Assembly (NCBI RefSeq): GCF_003932735.1
Contig: NZ_CP033611.1
Coordinates: 967,501-1,031,500, forward strand
Direction: 5' to 3'
Length of the DNA: 64,000 bases
Origin: Rickettsiales endosymbiont of Stachyamoeba lipophora
Lineage (GTDB): Bacteria; Pseudomonadota; Alphaproteobacteria; Rickettsiales; 33-17
Shown: positions 27,622 to 36,747 of the stretch, in pieces
How positions within the stretch are numbered: position 1 is the first letter of the stretch
How the letters are laid out: each line of letters begins with the position of its first letter
Notes under the pieces: generated by a model
What the model was told of the DNA's origin: nothing
The model's input: only the letters and a program-made list of their open reading frames with translations
Databases searched by the model: none
Position numbers and translations under genes: made by a program

Positions 27622-28553
27622 CTCTTTTTAACCTCTTGTGCTAATATTAACATATATTCATTGCAGTAGGGGCTAGAAGCGGTGCCGTTAGCTAGGCCTC
27701 CGTTGCCGCCGCAAAGCTTATTTGCATCCAGATTATTGGCAGCAAGTGCTCTATAAGCGTCATCGCAAGCTGTGCTGCTAATTGAGTAGCCTAAGTTATT
27801 TAATATCTGTGATTTAGTTTGATATTGCACAATATCATCAAAAACAATTGGTGCATTTTTAGGAAAATTAATTTCAGCGAAATATAAACTTTCAAGATTT
27901 TCTTGGAAAGTTTCGTTCCATCCACCGCTACTATGGCTATTTTCAACTTTGTATAGATTGAGTCCACTTGAAATTCTGCTGCCACCTCTGTTCCAGGCGC
28001 CCCGCCCTGTTACGCCATGGCTTAATAGAGTGTAAGCTGCTTTATCTACAAAATATGTAAAAGCTCCATATTTATTAATTTTAATAATGCCGCTCGCTTC
28101 GCTATCAAAGCCATTGTTAATATTAGTTAGTCCGCGGCTAACCACATAAGTAAGTTTAAAGCCGTAACCATCAAACATGGTTTCTTGTGGAAGCATCAAA
28201 GTTTGATAAGGAACAGCGCCACCAATTATAGTATTATCAATAATTGCAGGGGTGACGATAGGTAGCATTGCTACTCCTGCAGATAATGTCCCTGAACAAT
28301 TTTCAACACCATAGTTTGTATTGGTAGGTGATAATGATGCATCAGCAGGACAGGGTAGCCGCTGATTTATCATTACAAAAGATTCTAGAGCATGATGGAT
28401 AATCTGCAATTTTTGTAAAGTTTGGTTGTATCGGGTTATTTCTAATTGGCCGGTAGAAGCTTTTAGCAAGCCTCCTATTAATATACCTATAATAACCAGC
28501 ACGATACCGATTTCAATAATGGTAAATCCTTTAATTTGCGCTCTGCTTAACAT
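27600..28553 (-). CDS. Large pseudopilin-like protein (first of pair)
   Basis: A 317-residue prepilin-type protein with a short leader MLSRAQIKG cleaved before FTIIEIGIVLVIIGILIGG (Glu at +5). The body has LPCPADASLSPTNTNYG and several Cys, matching the paralog downstream. It is much longer than ordinary pilins (about 150 residues), so it may be a tip or minor pilin, or a distinct pseudopilus subunit. It lies divergently from the prepilin peptidase and secretin genes, 77 bases apart. No assembly ATPase or platform gene is in the window. Confidence 0.82.
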   Translation of the reverse strand: MLSRAQIKGFTIIEIGIVLVIIGILIGGLLKASTGQLEITRYNQTLQKLQIIHHALESFVMINQRLPCPADASLSPTNTNYGVENCSGTLSAGVAMLPIVTPAIIDNTIIGGAVPYQTLMLPQETMFDGYGFKLTYVVSRGLTNINNGFDSEASGIIKINKYGAFTYFVDKAAYTLLSHGVTGRGAWNRGGSRISSGLNLYKVENSHSSGGWNETFQENLESLYFAEINFPKNAPIVFDDIVQYQTKSQILNNLGYSISSTACDDAYRALAANNLDANKLCGGNGGLANGTASSPYCNEYMLILAQEVKKRCLPRIQ

Positions 28554-28630
28554 TAAAGATTGTTTGACAAAAAGATTAATTTATTGAGATTATGTCATAT
28601 ATGTATTGAGAATGCAAGTTGCGAGTAAAT

Positions 28631-29377
28631 ATGAGTATTGTAATGATTGAGATAATAGCTTGGATATTGTTGGCCGCAGTATTGGGCAGTTTTATAACTA
28701 TGCTTACTCATCGTATGGTCAACGGAGAAGATATGATCTTTGAAAGATCTTACTGTCCTAAATGCCTGAAAACCTTAAAATGGTATAATCTTATCCCTAT
28801 CATTTCTTATTTGCTGCAAAGAGGTAAATGTAGCAATTGCGGTAGTAACATCAGCAAGCGTTATTTAATTATTGAAATTGCAACTGTTGGCATTTTCCTA
28901 TTCTGTTATTGTTATTATCACGGTCAAGATGTGTATTTTTACGCCTTCCTTTATTTAATTTTTTTGACTATGATCATTACGGATTTGGAATATTTAGTAG
29001 TATTCGATTTGATGCAAATTCTGTTTGCCATGGCTGCCATAATATACATGGTAAATAACAATTTAGATTTTTTAGTTCAATTAAGATATGCGCTGATAAC
29101 TTATGCATTCTTTTTTGGATTAAATTTGGTCTATAGCCTGGTTCGTAAGAAAGATGGGATAGGGTTGGCGGATATAAAGTTTCTTGGTATAGCTGCGCTG
29201 TTTTTAACTCCGTTAGAAGTGGTGTGGTTAATCTTTTTATCAGGATTATGTGGGGTAATATTTGGTAGTGTCTGGGTACTTTTTAAAAAGAGTCGGCAAT
29301 TCCCATTTATTCCTTGTATTATTATTTCTTTTGTCATATTATTAAACAAATTAATAAATATTTCAATTGTTTATTGA
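28631..29377 (+). CDS. pilD: Prepilin peptidase (A24 family, PilD/GspO-type)
   Basis: An inner-membrane aspartic peptidase that removes prepilin leaders. Two CxxC pairs (CPKC and CSNC) sit in the N-terminal cytosolic loop. The catalytic aspartates are in TDLEYLVVFD and GLADIKF, the latter a variant of the usual GxGDxK. It has about seven hydrophobic helices. I use the ATG at 28631; the frame also extends to a TTG at 28619, and an ATG at 28643 is possible. The divergent pseudopilins are the obvious substrates. The downstream secretin begins 9 bases after the stop. Confidence 0.9.
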   Translation: MSIVMIEIIAWILLAAVLGSFITMLTHRMVNGEDMIFERSYCPKCLKTLKWYNLIPIISYLLQRGKCSNCGSNISKRYLIIEIATVGIFLFCYCYYHGQDVYFYAFLYLIFLTMIITDLEYLVVFDLMQILFAMAAIIYMVNNNLDFLVQLRYALITYAFFFGLNLVYSLVRKKDGIGLADIKFLGIAALFLTPLEVVWLIFLSGLCGVIFGSVWVLFKKSRQFPFIPCIIISFVILLNKLINISIVY

Positions 29378-29386
29378 AGTTTAAGA

Positions 29387-31168
29387 GTGTGTAAGCCCAG
29401 CTTGTTAGTCAAAATTTTATATATAATTTTACTTCTGTTCATAGCTATTGGTTGTAAGGATGGATCATTAAATAAAAATTTAGATACCAGCGTTATTGAT
29501 CCGTCTAATAATTATACGAAAGAAGATTATAATAATTATTTTAAAAACTCTGCTCAAAATCAGCATAATCAAAAATATAATGAACAATTTGATTATGGAG
29601 ATGAGAATCCTATTCAGCCATTTTTGGCAGAACCGGTTAAACCACTGATTAACAGTGATAAATTGGTGACCCTATCGGTTAGTGAGGATATTGATGTTAA
29701 AGATGTGCTAATTGAACTAGCTAGGCTCGCTGAAATTGATATAGAACTTGATCCTAAAATTAAAAGCGGAATTATTCTAAAAGTTAAAGATAAACCGTTG
29801 AGTGAAGTGGTTGATCGAGTGGCTATGCTTGCAGGACTCAGATATAGAATATTAGATAACGTGCTCAGAGTTGAAATTGATACACCGTATCTTGAAAGTT
29901 ATCCGGTAGATTTTCTTAACTTAACTCGTACTAACAAATCAACTTATAAAGTCAATGTAGGACTGCAATCTGGCTCAGCATCTGATGGGGCAACTACAGG
30001 TAATGCATCTACTTCAGAAATTGTTGCCGAGCAGGCTGGTAATTTATGGGCCACTGTGGGCCAAGATATCAAGCAAATAGTAGATGCTGATAAAAGTATT
30101 TTTAAAGATGCCGGAGGATCTATTGCATCAAGTTATGTATCGCTAAATAAAGAAGCAGGCATGATTAACTTATTTGCCAGAGATAGAGTGCATAAGATAG
30201 CTAAAACCTACATTGCAAAAATTAAGTCAAATGTATCAGCTCAAGCGTTAATTGAAGCTAAAGTGGTAGAAGTAACATTGCGAGATGAATTTCAATCGGG
30301 AATTAACTGGAATATGTTAGAAAGAAACTCTGTAGGATTTGATATTAATTTTGCCAATCCTATAGGCTCGTTTACTACTGGTGCCGGTGAAATTACCTAT
30401 GGAGTATTAAACGGTTTAGGCAAAGCAAGTTACAATAAACGTTTTGATAGTACTACTACTTCTAATTTAATATCGGCGGTTAAGTTGATGGAATTATTTG
30501 GTATTACTAGAACTCTTTCCAGCCCAAGGATTCATGCTATGAATAATCAGCAGGCAGTGCTGTCTTTTGCTAGAAATCATGTCTATTTTCAGCTTAAAAT
30601 TGAAAGTACCTCTCAAGCCTCAACTACCACCACTAGTGGTGCTACTGATACTCAAGTTACTTCTGAACTAAAAACCGTGCCAATTGGGTTAATTATTAAT
30701 TTACAGCCTTCAATTAATCTAGAAACCAATGAGATAACTATGAATATTAGGCCTACCATATCTAAGATTGTAGATAATAAGAAAGATCCAAGCATAGTAT
30801 ATGCCTTGGCATCACAAAGCTTAGAGGGTGTGAATACTAGTGATTTATCAAGCGAAGTGCCGGTGGTAGAGATTAAAGAGTTAGATTCAATTTTAAAAAT
30901 TAAAAGTGGTGAGGTAATGGTAATTGGTGGAATGATGGAAGAAAGAGTAGCTAATACTGATTCAGGCGTTCCAGGATTTAAAGATTTACCATTACTAGGT
31001 AATTTATTTAAATCTTCCGGTAAAACTAAAGAAATTGTTCAAACAGTTATCTTTATCAAGGCAACTATAGTGCCAAGTAGTAGCAATTATAATGCTAAAG
31101 ATAAAGAACTTGTTGATAAATTTGGCGGCAGTGATACCAATCAATTTAACTTACGTCCACTAAATTAA
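29387..31168 (+). CDS. Outer-membrane secretin lipoprotein (PilQ/MshL-type)
   Basis: A 593-residue secretin. It starts at GTG (29387; a TTG at 29402 is an alternative) with a lipobox AIGC near residue 23. An N-domain with DVKDVLIELARLAEID is followed by the secretin beta domain, which has SPRIHAMNNQQAVLSF, a Ser/Thr-rich gate loop, VMVIGGMMEE, and the signature VPGFKDLPLLGNLFKS near the C-terminus. It forms the outer-membrane gate for a type IV pilus or type II-like secretion machine. It follows the peptidase gene closely and precedes two membrane-protein genes, so it is probably one operon. Confidence 0.92.
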   Translation: MCKPSLLVKILYIILLLFIAIGCKDGSLNKNLDTSVIDPSNNYTKEDYNNYFKNSAQNQHNQKYNEQFDYGDENPIQPFLAEPVKPLINSDKLVTLSVSEDIDVKDVLIELARLAEIDIELDPKIKSGIILKVKDKPLSEVVDRVAMLAGLRYRILDNVLRVEIDTPYLESYPVDFLNLTRTNKSTYKVNVGLQSGSASDGATTGNASTSEIVAEQAGNLWATVGQDIKQIVDADKSIFKDAGGSIASSYVSLNKEAGMINLFARDRVHKIAKTYIAKIKSNVSAQALIEAKVVEVTLRDEFQSGINWNMLERNSVGFDINFANPIGSFTTGAGEITYGVLNGLGKASYNKRFDSTTTSNLISAVKLMELFGITRTLSSPRIHAMNNQQAVLSFARNHVYFQLKIESTSQASTTTTSGATDTQVTSELKTVPIGLIINLQPSINLETNEITMNIRPTISKIVDNKKDPSIVYALASQSLEGVNTSDLSSEVPVVEIKELDSILKIKSGEVMVIGGMMEERVANTDSGVPGFKDLPLLGNLFKSSGKTKEIVQTVIFIKATIVPSSSNYNAKDKELVDKFGGSDTNQFNLRPLN

Positions 31169-31179
31169 CTAGCCAAGCT

Positions 31180-31950
31180 ATGATCCCTATAATCAAATAT
31201 TTTTGGTTACATACTAAAAAAAGCAGTTTGCTACATATTAGTTTGCTGTCTTTGATTTTAATTGCTGTGGTTGGAATATTTATTGTCAAGATAGCTATTT
31301 TGGAAGAGATCGAAACCTCTGTAGTCTTTACAGGGACATTGCTCAGGAATGTTTTTATAGTATTGATGATAGTTTTCATTAGTAATACTATTAATCAATT
31401 ATACGAGCATCGACAATTTGAATTTATTTTAACTAAAGCTATTCCGCGCATTTATATTCCAATAGCATTTTTTACAATACTAGCTTTATTGGCGCTTAAA
31501 TTTGCATTGTTGAGTGGAATTATTCTCTATTGCTTTAAAGCTAGGCTGCATGGTATTGTTTTATATTCGGTTAGCTTATTTGGAGAATTGTTAGCATTAG
31601 CTAGCTTTACTATGGCAGTTGCTTTGATTTTGAAAAGAAATTTACTCATTACTTTAACTGCTATAGGATTTTATTCTTTATCTCGTCTTGCTGGTTTTTT
31701 GGTAATGATAGGCAAAAATGATATTAATAGCTTTAGTTTTGAGCGGGCGCATGAATGGATTTTACAGCGATTAATGAACTTATTTACTTTAATTTTTCCA
31801 AGATTTGACTTGGTTACACAAACTGAGTGGTTAATTTATACTAATATTATTGAAACCATGCTGTTTGCTAAGCTGATGATCAGTTTAATTTTATTTTCAT
31901 TGCTATTACTGGCTGTAGGTTGCCATGATTTTAAAAAACAAGAATTTTAG
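31180..31950 (+). CDS. ABC-2-like multi-span membrane protein
   Basis: A 256-residue protein with about six hydrophobic helices. A segment after helix 2 (YEHRQFEFILTKAIPRIYIPI) resembles the cytosolic coupling stretch of ABC-2 permeases (NosY type), in which a charged run is followed by L-x-KP/IPR. No partner ATPase gene is adjacent. It lies 11 bases after the secretin and overlaps the next gene by 26 bases, so it belongs to the pilus-like operon, where its job is unknown. The family call is moderate; it could be an unrelated helical membrane protein. Confidence 0.65.
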   Translation: MIPIIKYFWLHTKKSSLLHISLLSLILIAVVGIFIVKIAILEEIETSVVFTGTLLRNVFIVLMIVFISNTINQLYEHRQFEFILTKAIPRIYIPIAFFTILALLALKFALLSGIILYCFKARLHGIVLYSVSLFGELLALASFTMAVALILKRNLLITLTAIGFYSLSRLAGFLVMIGKNDINSFSFERAHEWILQRLMNLFTLIFPRFDLVTQTEWLIYTNIIETMLFAKLMISLILFSLLLLAVGCHDFKKQEF

Positions 31951-32656
31951 CAAGATTTTGCCTTATACTAAGGTAATGATCTTATTAGGATTTATTTTTA
32001 TAAATATTTCTCTGTATGATTATAATCCTAGGTTAGTTACTACCGAGCATTTACCCAATCAAATGATTAATGGTTTAGAATCGCTAGGAGATAATCAATT
32101 TTTATTTCGAAAATTAAGTTTAGAGTTGCAATATATGGGCGATAGTTACGGGCGTTCATCTTATGTGGGTAGCTATGATTATTATATACTAAGTAGTTGG
32201 TTTAGCTATCTTGATACCCTAGACCAAAAATCTAACTATACTCCTTCAACTGCTGCTTATTACTTTGGTTATAATTATAATGCCTCTCAATTAGCAGAAA
32301 TTGTAAAATATTTACAAGCACATGCAGGGGCAGGGGACGATGGGAAATGGTGGTGGCTTTATCAAGCTTCATATTTAGCCTATCATCGAATGAAAGATAT
32401 AGACCTTGCTATTAATATAGCTCATAAGCTTGCTGAAACTTCTGCGCAAACGCCAATTTGGGTAAGACAGCTCCCTGCGTTATATTATGCTCAAATAGGA
32501 GAAGATGCACACGCCCTTCATATCATTCAAAATATTTTGCAAAAATATAAAGATCAGATTTCACCAGGTGAGAAAAATTTTATGGATTATTTTATTAACC
32601 AAAGACTTGCGGAAATTAATCAGCCTAAAGTAAGTAAGGCAAGCCCTAAATCTTGA
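31925..32656 (+). CDS. Membrane-anchored helical (TPR-like) protein of the pilus-like operon
   Basis: A 243-residue protein with one N-terminal hydrophobic anchor (about 15-31, VMILLGFIFINISLY) and a probably periplasmic domain rich in aromatic residues and helices. Segments such as AYHRMKDIDLAINIAHKLAE and GEDAHALHIIQNILQKY have the spacing of tetratricopeptide-type helices. It overlaps the ABC-2-like gene by 26 bases. I know no exact family; a scaffold role for the neighbouring secretin or pseudopilins is possible. Confidence 0.65.
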   Translation: MILKNKNFSKILPYTKVMILLGFIFINISLYDYNPRLVTTEHLPNQMINGLESLGDNQFLFRKLSLELQYMGDSYGRSSYVGSYDYYILSSWFSYLDTLDQKSNYTPSTAAYYFGYNYNASQLAEIVKYLQAHAGAGDDGKWWWLYQASYLAYHRMKDIDLAINIAHKLAETSAQTPIWVRQLPALYYAQIGEDAHALHIIQNILQKYKDQISPGEKNFMDYFINQRLAEINQPKVSKASPKS

Positions 32657-32745
32657 AGCTATAATTAAACCACACGTAACAATTAAATATTGTAATTAAA
32701 CTTTTAGTAGATATACTTTCAAAGAAAATTAACTAGAAATATCAT

Positions 32746-33534
32746 ATGTTCTCCGGATTACAATTAGTAGAAGATATTATTAAGGGCCTTAAACTCTTTC
32801 ATATTTGGATATTTTTAGGAATTGAAGATGTGAAGCAAAGATATGTACGAACTTTTTTAGGTCCATGGTGGTTAGTTATTGGCAGCACCTTATGGATATT
32901 AACTATGAGTGTTGTCATGTCTCAGCTGTTCAATCAACCACTCGGGAGTTATCTGCCTTTCATAGCAGTAGGTATGATAGGGTGGGGCTTTATTGCAGGA
33001 ATTATTAATGACTCTTGTAATGTATTTTTAGTAGTTAGCCATATTATTCATTCAGTCAACCTACCTATTATCGTGCATGTGCTTAGATTTATGACTAAGC
33101 ATGTAGTGATCTTTCTCCATAATATTCCGATTATCCTTCTTATATTAATAGTTTGCGATATGAAGATGAATCTGAATATGTTGTTAGTAATTCCTGCTTT
33201 ATTTTTAACTATTGTGAATGCAATCTGGGTAGCGGTGTTATTTGGGTTCTTAAATGCAAGATTCAGAGATACTCAACAAATTGTGACCATTAGCATGAGC
33301 ATTATACCGTTTATTACGCCGATTTATTGGGATAAAGCTATGCTGAAATCAAAGCAATGGATAGGTGATCTGAATCCGTTTTATCATGCGATAGAAATAT
33401 TAAGAAGTCCGCTATTAGGCAATATGCCAAATCATATTTCATGGATAGTCATGAGTTTTACTGCAGTGGTTGGTACTATGCTTATGGTCTATACTTACGG
33501 TAAATTTAAACATAGAGTAATTTTTTGGCTATAA
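32746..33534 (+). CDS. Polysaccharide ABC exporter, permease (Wzm/KpsM-type)
   Basis: A 262-residue ABC-2 permease with about six helices. The N-terminal DVKQRYVRTFLGPWWLVIG block and the C-terminal segment (ITPIYWDKAML and NPFYHAIEILRSPLLG) are typical for exporters of O-antigen, capsule or teichoic acid precursors. It is followed after 3 bases by its ATPase gene. The pair likely moves a lipid-linked glycan across the inner membrane. Substrate is unknown. Confidence 0.92.
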   Translation: MFSGLQLVEDIIKGLKLFHIWIFLGIEDVKQRYVRTFLGPWWLVIGSTLWILTMSVVMSQLFNQPLGSYLPFIAVGMIGWGFIAGIINDSCNVFLVVSHIIHSVNLPIIVHVLRFMTKHVVIFLHNIPIILLILIVCDMKMNLNMLLVIPALFLTIVNAIWVAVLFGFLNARFRDTQQIVTISMSIIPFITPIYWDKAMLKSKQWIGDLNPFYHAIEILRSPLLGNMPNHISWIVMSFTAVVGTMLMVYTYGKFKHRVIFWL

Positions 33535-33537
33535 ATT

Positions 33538-34293
33538 ATGGCAAAAGTAGTATTAAAAAATATTAAAGTTGAATATCCCATTATCGGTGATCATTATAAT
33601 TCATTAAGAAGAAAACTGGTTAGTCTAACCACTGGCGGATTGATTTTTAAAGATCAAAAGAATAGCACGATAGTTTGTGGAATTAGTGATCTTACTCTTG
33701 AGCTAAATAATGGAGATCGCTTAGGAATTATTGGCCATAATGGTGCAGGAAAAAGTACTTTGTTGAAAACTATCGGAGGATTCTTAACCCCGACTGCAGG
33801 GCAGATGGTAATAGAAGGGCACATTACTACTATTTTTTCAATTTGTACTGGTATGGATGTAGAACGTACAGGTTATGATAATATCTATTATATGGGTACT
33901 TTGCTAGGGCTTAGAAAAAAAGAAATTAACGAGATTATTCCGGACATTGAAGAGTTTACCGAACTTGGTGAGTTTTTAAATATGCCGGTAAGAACCTATT
34001 CTGATGGCATGAAAATTAGATTGGGATTTGCCATTTCTACTGCAGTTCGTTCTGAAATATTGTTGCTTGATGAAGCAATAGGAGTAGGAGATGCAAGATT
34101 TATTGATAAAGCTGCAAAGCGAGCTAAGCAATTTTATGACCAAGCAAGTATTATGATAATTACTTCTCATTCGATCAATATTGTGAAGGAATTCTGCAAT
34201 AAAGTATTATGGCTTGAGAAAAGCCAAGTTAGGATGTTAGGTGAGGTGAATGAAGTAATTGATGCTTATCAACAGCATTTAATCGCTGCATAA
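33538..34293 (+). CDS. Polysaccharide ABC exporter, ATPase (Wzt/KpsT-type)
   Basis: A 251-residue ABC ATPase with Walker A GHNGAGKST, a signature-like YSDGMKIRLGFA and Walker B ILLLDEAIGVGD. The degenerate signature (SDGM for SGGQ) and the EAIGVGD ending are typical for the Wzt/KpsT/TagH branch. There is no extra C-terminal glycan-binding domain, unlike long Wzt proteins. It pairs with the permease 3 bases upstream. Confidence 0.93.
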   Translation: MAKVVLKNIKVEYPIIGDHYNSLRRKLVSLTTGGLIFKDQKNSTIVCGISDLTLELNNGDRLGIIGHNGAGKSTLLKTIGGFLTPTAGQMVIEGHITTIFSICTGMDVERTGYDNIYYMGTLLGLRKKEINEIIPDIEEFTELGEFLNMPVRTYSDGMKIRLGFAISTAVRSEILLLDEAIGVGDARFIDKAAKRAKQFYDQASIMIITSHSINIVKEFCNKVLWLEKSQVRMLGEVNEVIDAYQQHLIAA

Positions 34294-34773
34294 GTTATTG
34301 TGTGGTGTTCTTTGAAATTGCATTTGACTATGTCCTTTTGGCTCAAGGTATAACTTAGATTCAACAATAACAAAATAAGAACCTAGGTTATCATATTGCT
34401 ACCATGTTTAAACTTTTTTCAAAAGCTAGGAACAGTTGTTATCTAGCTTAATCTAACTTTTAGAGCAACTTTCCGGTGGGCTGGCAGGCAATTTACCTTA
34501 TTTAATTAACTTTGTTGGTTAGTAAGAACAATACCATCACTTAGATTGCGCAATGTTTTATGGGTAGTAAAGGTTACTTTGTTTTAGAGGTTCCAAGTTT
34601 TAGGTAATTAATTGGCTTTATTTAGCCTTCTAAAATTAAACAGGGTCATTTTTTATTGCTTGTATATGCTAATAATTTGTTATCTCCATTTTATATATTT
34701 GCTGGCTATGCTATATTTTTGATAGGTGTTTCTCTTATACCAGTGCAACAATATCTTTTTTGTCTAATTCAAA
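34294..34773. other. Intergenic region with gene remnant
   Basis: A 480-base stretch between the convergent exporter ATPase gene and PP2C gene. It contains the decayed glyA fragment listed separately (34514-34576). The rest has stops in every frame and nothing else I recognise. Confidence 0.7.
34514..34576 (-). pseudogene. Decayed fragment of glyA
   Basis: These 63 bases closely match the glyA segment at 25382-25443 on the same strand, for example CGCAATGTTTTATGGGTAGT shared exactly. On the minus strand the fragment reads VTFTTHKTLRNLSDGIVLTN, against [20 protein letters not shown] in glyA, so it covers the PLP-lysine motif. No open glyA frame surrounds it. It is best read as the last trace of a duplicated or older glyA copy. 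Confidence 0.75.
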
Positions 34774-36273
34774 TTATATTATCAATAGCTGCTTAGTTGG
34801 AGTTACGCTTTGAGGCATTGTGGCTCGCTGTGTTGATAATCCGCCGGTCCAGCTTGCAGAGATGGTTTTGTGAGAAAAGCATGCATATTGTTGTTGCCAA
34901 TTATCACTGTTTATATATTGCATTGCATCATTTAAGATTACAATATCATCTAAGCGCATAGTTGTTAAGTAATTCGCTAAATTACGAGCGCACGTTTTAC
35001 CACCATGTCCATCAAAAATAGCAGCGCATAATGATTGTTGCAGCTGAGTTAAGTTTATCTCCATGATCGATAAATTATCTTGACTATAAGATAATGTCCC
35101 TTTGGTTAAAAATTGGCTAAAAGGTATGGGTGGAGAATATAGAGCTGCTTGCAGCTTCCATACTTGATATAGTTTAGCAATTTTTATTTCATTTAAGCCT
35201 GGTTCTTTGGTCTCTCCTATTTTTATTTTTTCAAAAAAACCATCACAACATATAAGGATAGTAACTTCTTGGTTGGTATATTCAGAATCGTTTAAGTCAA
35301 TCACTCCAAAATCCGCATATCTTGATAACGCCTCTCCTAAATGTGCATCACCATATGATCTGCCACAACTTAAACGATCATTAATTCTTCCGCGGTTGCT
35401 TACATACCCGCCACCATAGATAGTTAGGCAATGTTCCAAGGGGTCGGTAGGTTTGTGATCCTTAGTAAGGCGTTTGACAGTAACTTTGTTGTTAGCTTGG
35501 TCGTACAGAAGTAACATAATCCTCGAATCGCCTAAATTGCTATAAACTATGCAATTTAAAGCAAGATCATAATGGCAAATGGCAGCCGTTGAGCCTGAGG
35601 AATTATCGCACGTAAAGTTATTAAGGGCTTTGTTTTGAGTACATAATTGCTCTAACATTTGCCCTTTAGATGTGCTGTTTTTTACCAAAGCGATAAAAAA
35701 AGCATCTTCCATTGCTGCTCTGCGGCCTTGATCTTCGGTAATAGTGATGCTTGAATTAAAGATTAAGGGTGTATCTGCATTAAGCAAGCTTGCTCGGTAT
35801 CCATCAGTCATATTTGCTCGTAATGGTGGTAGTTTTTGTGGTTTTAATAAAATTGCACCTTGATCATTTTTTTGTTGTTGATCAGCTTCAATAAGGGTTA
35901 AATGGCTAATTATTTCTCTAAAAAACCATGAAGAATTCATTAAATTAGGATGTGTAGAGATAAGTATGCGGGCACATATTTTGATAGTATTTAAAAGATT
36001 TTCAGCTCGTCTTGAGTGGCTATCAGCATCTTCCTGTAGAGGAGGACAAGAGGTAACTTCAAGTTGATAAATAAAAGCAAAAAGTTCTTTAAGATTTTTG
36101 CAGTTTAAATAATCAAATTCTGCAATAGATTTTAAGGTGGTGTTATGGATATCTTCCTTATACTTCTCATAAGTAACTTTAATGGCTTGTGTTAATGATT
36201 TGAAATACTTATATAAATATGGTTTAAGCTCATGCGCTATAAGGGTTTGCTCGATTATTTGTAAATCCATCAT
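34774..36273 (-). CDS. PP2C-type protein phosphatase with rearranged motif order
   Basis: A 499-residue protein with a helical N-terminal region (1-170) and then PP2C motifs: RRAAMEDA (184-191), GSTAA (227-231), NLGDSR (246-251), KDHKP (271-275), GRSYGD (304-309), CDGFFE (343-348) and SQDNLSI (397-403). The metal-binding FDGHGG, which in ordinary PP2C enzymes lies soon after MED, is found at 420-425, after the DN motif. The metal-binding acidic residues are all present, so a catalytic fold with a displaced strand-helix segment is plausible. Substrates are phospho-Ser/Thr proteins. With no signal peptide and a eukaryote-like type, it may be a secreted effector. Confidence 0.8.
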   Translation of the reverse strand: MMDLQIIEQTLIAHELKPYLYKYFKSLTQAIKVTYEKYKEDIHNTTLKSIAEFDYLNCKNLKELFAFIYQLEVTSCPPLQEDADSHSRRAENLLNTIKICARILISTHPNLMNSSWFFREIISHLTLIEADQQQKNDQGAILLKPQKLPPLRANMTDGYRASLLNADTPLIFNSSITITEDQGRRAAMEDAFFIALVKNSTSKGQMLEQLCTQNKALNNFTCDNSSGSTAAICHYDLALNCIVYSNLGDSRIMLLLYDQANNKVTVKRLTKDHKPTDPLEHCLTIYGGGYVSNRGRINDRLSCGRSYGDAHLGEALSRYADFGVIDLNDSEYTNQEVTILICCDGFFEKIKIGETKEPGLNEIKIAKLYQVWKLQAALYSPPIPFSQFLTKGTLSYSQDNLSIMEINLTQLQQSLCAAIFDGHGGKTCARNLANYLTTMRLDDIVILNDAMQYINSDNWQQQYACFSHKTISASWTGGLSTQRATMPQSVTPTKQLLII

Positions 36274-36374
36274 AATGAGAAGTTGAGTTAAAAAAATGTT
36301 AAATAGTAAATTTATTCGCTACATTATAGATAGGTTTTTATAAAGATTAAATAGCTAATTTATCAATGTAATAA

Positions 36375-36406
36375 ACCTGGGATAAACTTAAAGTTTATTC
36401 CCAGGT
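36375..36406 (-). terminator. Hairpin after the IHF-like gene
   Basis: ACCTGGG-ATAAACT pairs with AGTTTAT-CCCAGGT (36375-36406, one bulged T, small loop). It lies about 50 bases past the stop of the IHF-like gene and about 100 bases before the PP2C start. The T tract after it is weak, so it may terminate only partly. Confidence 0.65.
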
Positions 36407-36459
36407 AAATTATATGTATTGAGCTTAGTGTATGGGTTATAATTATGATAGACCCGAGG

Positions 36460-36747
36460 TTAAGCCGCTTTTTTCTTATTAACTTTGTTTAATAGTTCTT
36501 TACCAGCCCTAAAATATACCACACTACGTTCGCCAATAGCTATGTTGGTATTAGTTTTAGGATTACGGGCAGCTCTTGGTTTTCTCTGCCTAATGCAAAG
36601 ACTACCAAATCCCCGAATTTCTGTACGTTTACCTTTGAGTAAACCTTCAGTAATCGCTTTAAATACGGTTTCCACGATGAATTTTGCTTCTTTCATGGTT
36701 AATGGATTAGCTTTTTGTAATTCAGTTGTAATTTGTTTTTTATTCAT
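36460..36747 (-). CDS. ihfB: HU/IHF-family DNA-bending protein (IHF beta-like)
   Basis: A 95-residue nucleoid protein. The helical start (MNKKQITTELQKANPLTMKE) is followed by TEIRGFGSL and the arm region RKPRAARNPKTNT, which inserts in the minor groove with its conserved Pro. YFRAGKELLNKVN closes the fold. The EIRGFGSL and RNPKT pattern fits IHF beta better than HU, though the two cannot be fully separated by eye. It is a single gene with a hairpin after it. Confidence 0.85.
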   Translation of the reverse strand: MNKKQITTELQKANPLTMKEAKFIVETVFKAITEGLLKGKRTEIRGFGSLCIRQRKPRAARNPKTNTNIAIGERSVVYFRAGKELLNKVNKKKAA

